Assembly (NCBI GenBank): GCA_050180705.1
Contig: JBFXDX010000002.1
Location: forward strand, 1-64,000
Source: SB25 sp050180705
Lineage (GTDB): Bacteria > Bacteroidota > Bacteroidia > Bacteroidales > Tenuifilaceae
Reading direction: 5' to 3'
DNA length: 64,000 nt
Below, one piece after another: positions 61,738-64,000 of this stretch; positions within the stretch are counted from its first letter, which is position 1, and every line of letters starts with the position of its first letter. Position numbers and translations under genes: made by a program. Below the pieces are notes generated by a model. That model worked only from the letters and a program-made list of their open reading frames with translations, did not search any database and had not been told where the DNA came from.

Positions 61738-61920
61738 TAGGGCGAAGTTAAAAACTTCGCCTAGCAAGGGATAGCACAATGCTACCCGAATATGTTTGTG
61801 CATTGGCAACATGGCTTTGCGCCCTGATATGTCTTTGTCATGAAGAGCCGTATGAAACGAGAGGTTCACGTACGGTTCTGGGAGAGGTTTAAGGGTGCGA
61901 TTCCCCTTTGCCTACTCGAC
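61738..61920 (+). mobile_element. Group II intron 3' remnant (domains V and VI)
   Basis: The 34-nt stretch 61845-61878 has the shape of bacterial group II intron domain V. It has GAGCCGTA and TACGGTTC arms, the AGC catalytic triad, a GAGA tetraloop and the two-nucleotide bulge region. A domain VI-like hairpin follows (AAGGG...CCCCTT, 61890-61908), ending in CCTACTCGAC, a usual bacterial 3' splice end. A GGCGAAGTT/AACTTCGCC hairpin at about 61740-61761 may be part of domain IV. No reverse transcriptase or domains I-III lie upstream, where repeats are found instead, so this is a truncated copy. It ends 1 nt before the stop codon of the minus-strand STAND gene. Confidence 0.85.
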
Positions 61921-61921
61921 T

Positions 61922-64000
61922 TTAGTCAAGGCTTTCTCTTTTTGGTAAGTTGCTGTCATTTATTTTTAAAATTTGAGATAAACTAGGTTTTGCACCACCG
62001 AAATGATGCCTTGCAAGACCTAACTTTACTAAATATTTAATATCTTTCAACTCGTCTTGGCTTGCAAAATCAAAACGATATCTTGCTCTTAAAGTATTTA
62101 CTGTGGCGTATAAATAATACGAATTTTTGTTTATTGATGTTATATAGTTTTCAATTTGATTTTTCCATCCCTTTGGTCTTTTAAAGATTATTAATAGTGC
62201 TTGATGATGTTTCATTAGCTCATTCTTCTCGTCATTAAAACAGTCATAAAACAAAGGACTAATTTTTGGGGAGTATAAATCGTCTTGAAAATAGCCAACT
62301 ATATTAGTCGGCAATACTTGAACAATTGTATTTAATCGCTCTTCAAATGTATTCCCAAAATCCCCATATAACTCAAAGGCTGCTCCTTGAAATGTTGCTT
62401 GCCCTTTTATTGCCATAATTGGAGATAGTGCAAATAATACTTTTGATAATTGTTTCCAAGAACTATAAATTTCAATTAACAACTTCTTCTTTAAATCTGG
62501 ATTAGAATAATCACTATTCCTTAATGCTGTTGATGACGCTTTAATTTGTTGCATTAAAGTTAAAAGTGAATAATCCTCGAATATTTTTTGAATAGATTGA
62601 TTATAAGGTCGTATTTGATTATAGGTTTTGTCTAAAAATTGGTCTTTTACCGAATCTGGCAAATTGGATGTTAGAACATTTTCACCGATTTCAGCTTGTA
62701 TTTTTTCTATTTCATTTTCTGACGGATTCCATTTAGCACTATTCAATGGATTAATCTCACCTTTTATTCCAAGTTTCTCCTCTACAATAATTTTAGTAGA
62801 GGCAATGTCTTCAAGTAGAATTGATAAAGCATCATCTCTATTCCGGTCTATTCCTGTATAGAACTCAATAATTTCAGGATAAGAAGAGTATTTATTTGAA
62901 CTGAAGATATACTTTCGAAAAGACTCATCTGTGTGCATCCTTTTTGCACCAAAATAGTATATCCAAAATGTTGACTTGAAACGGTATTTGTCGCCATCCA
63001 TTATTATAATATTGTTGTTATTGAGGATTTCAAAAACAACTTCTATGTCTAATTCGATATACTTTTCTGTACAGAATGATTTTAGTTCTGTAATAAAATC
63101 TGATTTGGAGAAACTATATCGCTCATTTCTCAACATAGTCTCACAATATCTGCCTAATACATATTCACAATCTTTTAGGTCTGGCATTGTTTTGTATCTA
63201 GGAATTTCACCCATATCGAATAAGACAAACAGAATCATTTCAATCATTTTAGTTCTGTTTACTGGACTATCATCAAAATATTTTTCTAATACTTTTAGAA
63301 TAGTAATAATGTTGTATGGGGTTCTGTGCAGATTAAGACACTCTAGTTCTTTTGTTATTTTGTTAAGAACAATCGTTTCCTCACCAATATTTTTCTCTTG
63401 ATTATATTGGCGAACAATATTTCTAATTTGAGTTCTTGGTAATGCAATTAGATGCAGTGATTCAAACTCTCTATCAATAATTATTTCTTTCTCGTCAATT
63501 TTCTCATTTTCCTCTTTATTGATGTATAGTTGTTCATCCAAAGTATTGAGAACAATGATTCTGCAATCGGGATTAACAGCAATTAAATCCTTGAGTTTTT
63601 TAAAAGATACTTTATCAGTATTGTAAAAGGAGTCAAATACTATGCATTTTACATTTTCAGGATTTTGGTCTAATGAATTTGCTTCATTTCTTAATGCCTT
63701 ATTAACTAAATGAGGTTTTAAAGCAGAATTGTCAAGATAAATCCAAAGCTCATCATTTTCCCAAGCTTCACATATTAAGTGATGTGCTAATGTTGTTAAT
63801 CCGAATTGTGATGGGGCATTTATGAAATATGATTTGTCTGTAAGTAATATTTCTTCAATTAGTACTCTTTGACTATAATTTTCATCAGGATTTAGCGATA
63901 ATTCACTTGTCCTACTTATAACAGGTTCTATCCAAATTTTTGGTTGGTCGTCAAACCCCTTTAGTGAATCATTAAATCTTTTCTTAAATAATTTTCTTAG
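61922..64000 (-). CDS. STAND-like P-loop protein with degenerate Walker A (partial, second MPE-STAND relative)
   Basis: The open frame runs without a stop from the window edge to TAA at 61922-61924, giving 692 visible residues. The TTG at 63541 is internal, not a start. Near 63791-63817 the P-loop reads APSQFGLTTLA: the invariant Lys is Leu (codon 63797-63799). A Walker B-like VKCIVFDSF follows, then a long helical C-terminal region. Its order and phrases (YRFKSTFWIYYFGAKRMHTD against YYSFSYKYIYFYLVAQKIST) parallel the MPE-STAND protein at 15152-18172, so its unseen N-terminus may carry a similar phosphoesterase. Loss of the Lys suggests it binds nucleotide poorly or acts as an adaptor. AT-rich, probably acquired. 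Confidence 0.72.
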   Translation of the reverse strand, partial: LRKLFKKRFNDSLKGFDDQPKIWIEPVISRTSELSLNPDENYSQRVLIEEILLTDKSYFINAPSQFGLTTLAHHLICEAWENDELWIYLDNSALKPHLVNKALRNEANSLDQNPENVKCIVFDSFYNTDKVSFKKLKDLIAVNPDCRIIVLNTLDEQLYINKEENEKIDEKEIIIDREFESLHLIALPRTQIRNIVRQYNQEKNIGEETIVLNKITKELECLNLHRTPYNIITILKVLEKYFDDSPVNRTKMIEMILFVLFDMGEIPRYKTMPDLKDCEYVLGRYCETMLRNERYSFSKSDFITELKSFCTEKYIELDIEVVFEILNNNNIIIMDGDKYRFKSTFWIYYFGAKRMHTDESFRKYIFSSNKYSSYPEIIEFYTGIDRNRDDALSILLEDIASTKIIVEEKLGIKGEINPLNSAKWNPSENEIEKIQAEIGENVLTSNLPDSVKDQFLDKTYNQIRPYNQSIQKIFEDYSLLTLMQQIKASSTALRNSDYSNPDLKKKLLIEIYSSWKQLSKVLFALSPIMAIKGQATFQGAAFELYGDFGNTFEERLNTIVQVLPTNIVGYFQDDLYSPKISPLFYDCFNDEKNELMKHHQALLIIFKRPKGWKNQIENYITSINKNSYYLYATVNTLRARYRFDFASQDELKDIKYLVKLGLARHHFGGAKPSLSQILKINDSNLPKRESLD

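Noticed and set aside
63539..63541. TTG as the start of the right-edge STAND gene
   Set aside because: The same frame stays open to the window edge and encodes the P-loop and Walker B-like segments upstream, so the TTG is an internal codon.

Overview
This window reads as a chromosomal segment of a Bacteroidota bacterium, most likely Bacteroidales, with about 35-40% GC. The evidence is a SusC/SusD pair, DUF5723, FISUMP and GLUG proteins, a C-terminal type IX secretion sorting domain, several lipoproteins, almost no Shine-Dalgarno sites, and repeated matches to the Bacteroidota promoter (TTG, 18-20 nt, TAnnTTTG). The species cannot be named from sequence alone.

Layout. 1-0.3 kb: a GC-rich, hairpin-rich stretch of unknown nature. 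0.7-7.4 kb: a SusC-like transporter, a SusD-like lipoprotein and a TlpA-like thioredoxin lipoprotein, closed by a strong terminator. 7.5-10.4 kb: a metallo-beta-lactamase-fold hydrolase, then an overlapping lipoprotein/DUF5723 pair. 10.4-11.8 kb: three small minus-strand genes, one WYL-like. 11.8-15.0 kb: a repeat-rich area with a 21-bp-period palindromic minisatellite and a TlpA-like gene bracketed by a direct repeat of about 280-340 bp.

15.1-19.1 kb: a very AT-rich candidate defence locus, with a metallophosphoesterase fused to a STAND-like P-loop NTPase, then a PF10137-type TIR protein. 19.4-35.3 kb: an accessory region in which every gene is on the plus strand and functionally unrelated (MFS exporter, DUF6624/TPR, DUF192, YdeI, CDF transporter, Crp-like regulator, FMN-binding protein, kelch lipoprotein, GDPD, LrgA/LrgB, a secreted PEP-synthase-like protein). 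The spacers carry repeated hairpin elements. Inside it lies a three-gene unit bracketed by a repeat: a short Cys-containing secreted peptide, a six-bladed beta-propeller lipoprotein, and a frameshifted membrane CxxC protein.

35.3-41.0 kb: an AraC-regulated redox/detoxification cluster (flavodoxin, iron alcohol dehydrogenase, Cys-type alpha/beta hydrolase, cupin) and a membrane-bound AraC regulator. 41.4-47.2 kb: a 1947-residue secreted repeat protein. 47.7-58.4 kb: mostly core-like genes, including an alpha/beta hydrolase, a YifB/ComM ATPase, a four-gene DUF2589/YkuD-like operon, a membrane pyrophosphatase, and a zinc-ribbon/SPFH pair. 58.5-64 kb: a FISUMP lipoprotein, small membrane proteins, palindromic repeats, a group II intron 3' remnant, and a second STAND-family protein running off the window edge, whose P-loop lysine is replaced by leucine.

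The most promising material is the pair of related STAND genes at 15-19 kb and 62-64 kb, the peptide/beta-propeller/CxxC unit at 30.7-33.2 kb, the DUF2589 operon, and the 21-bp palindromic array.
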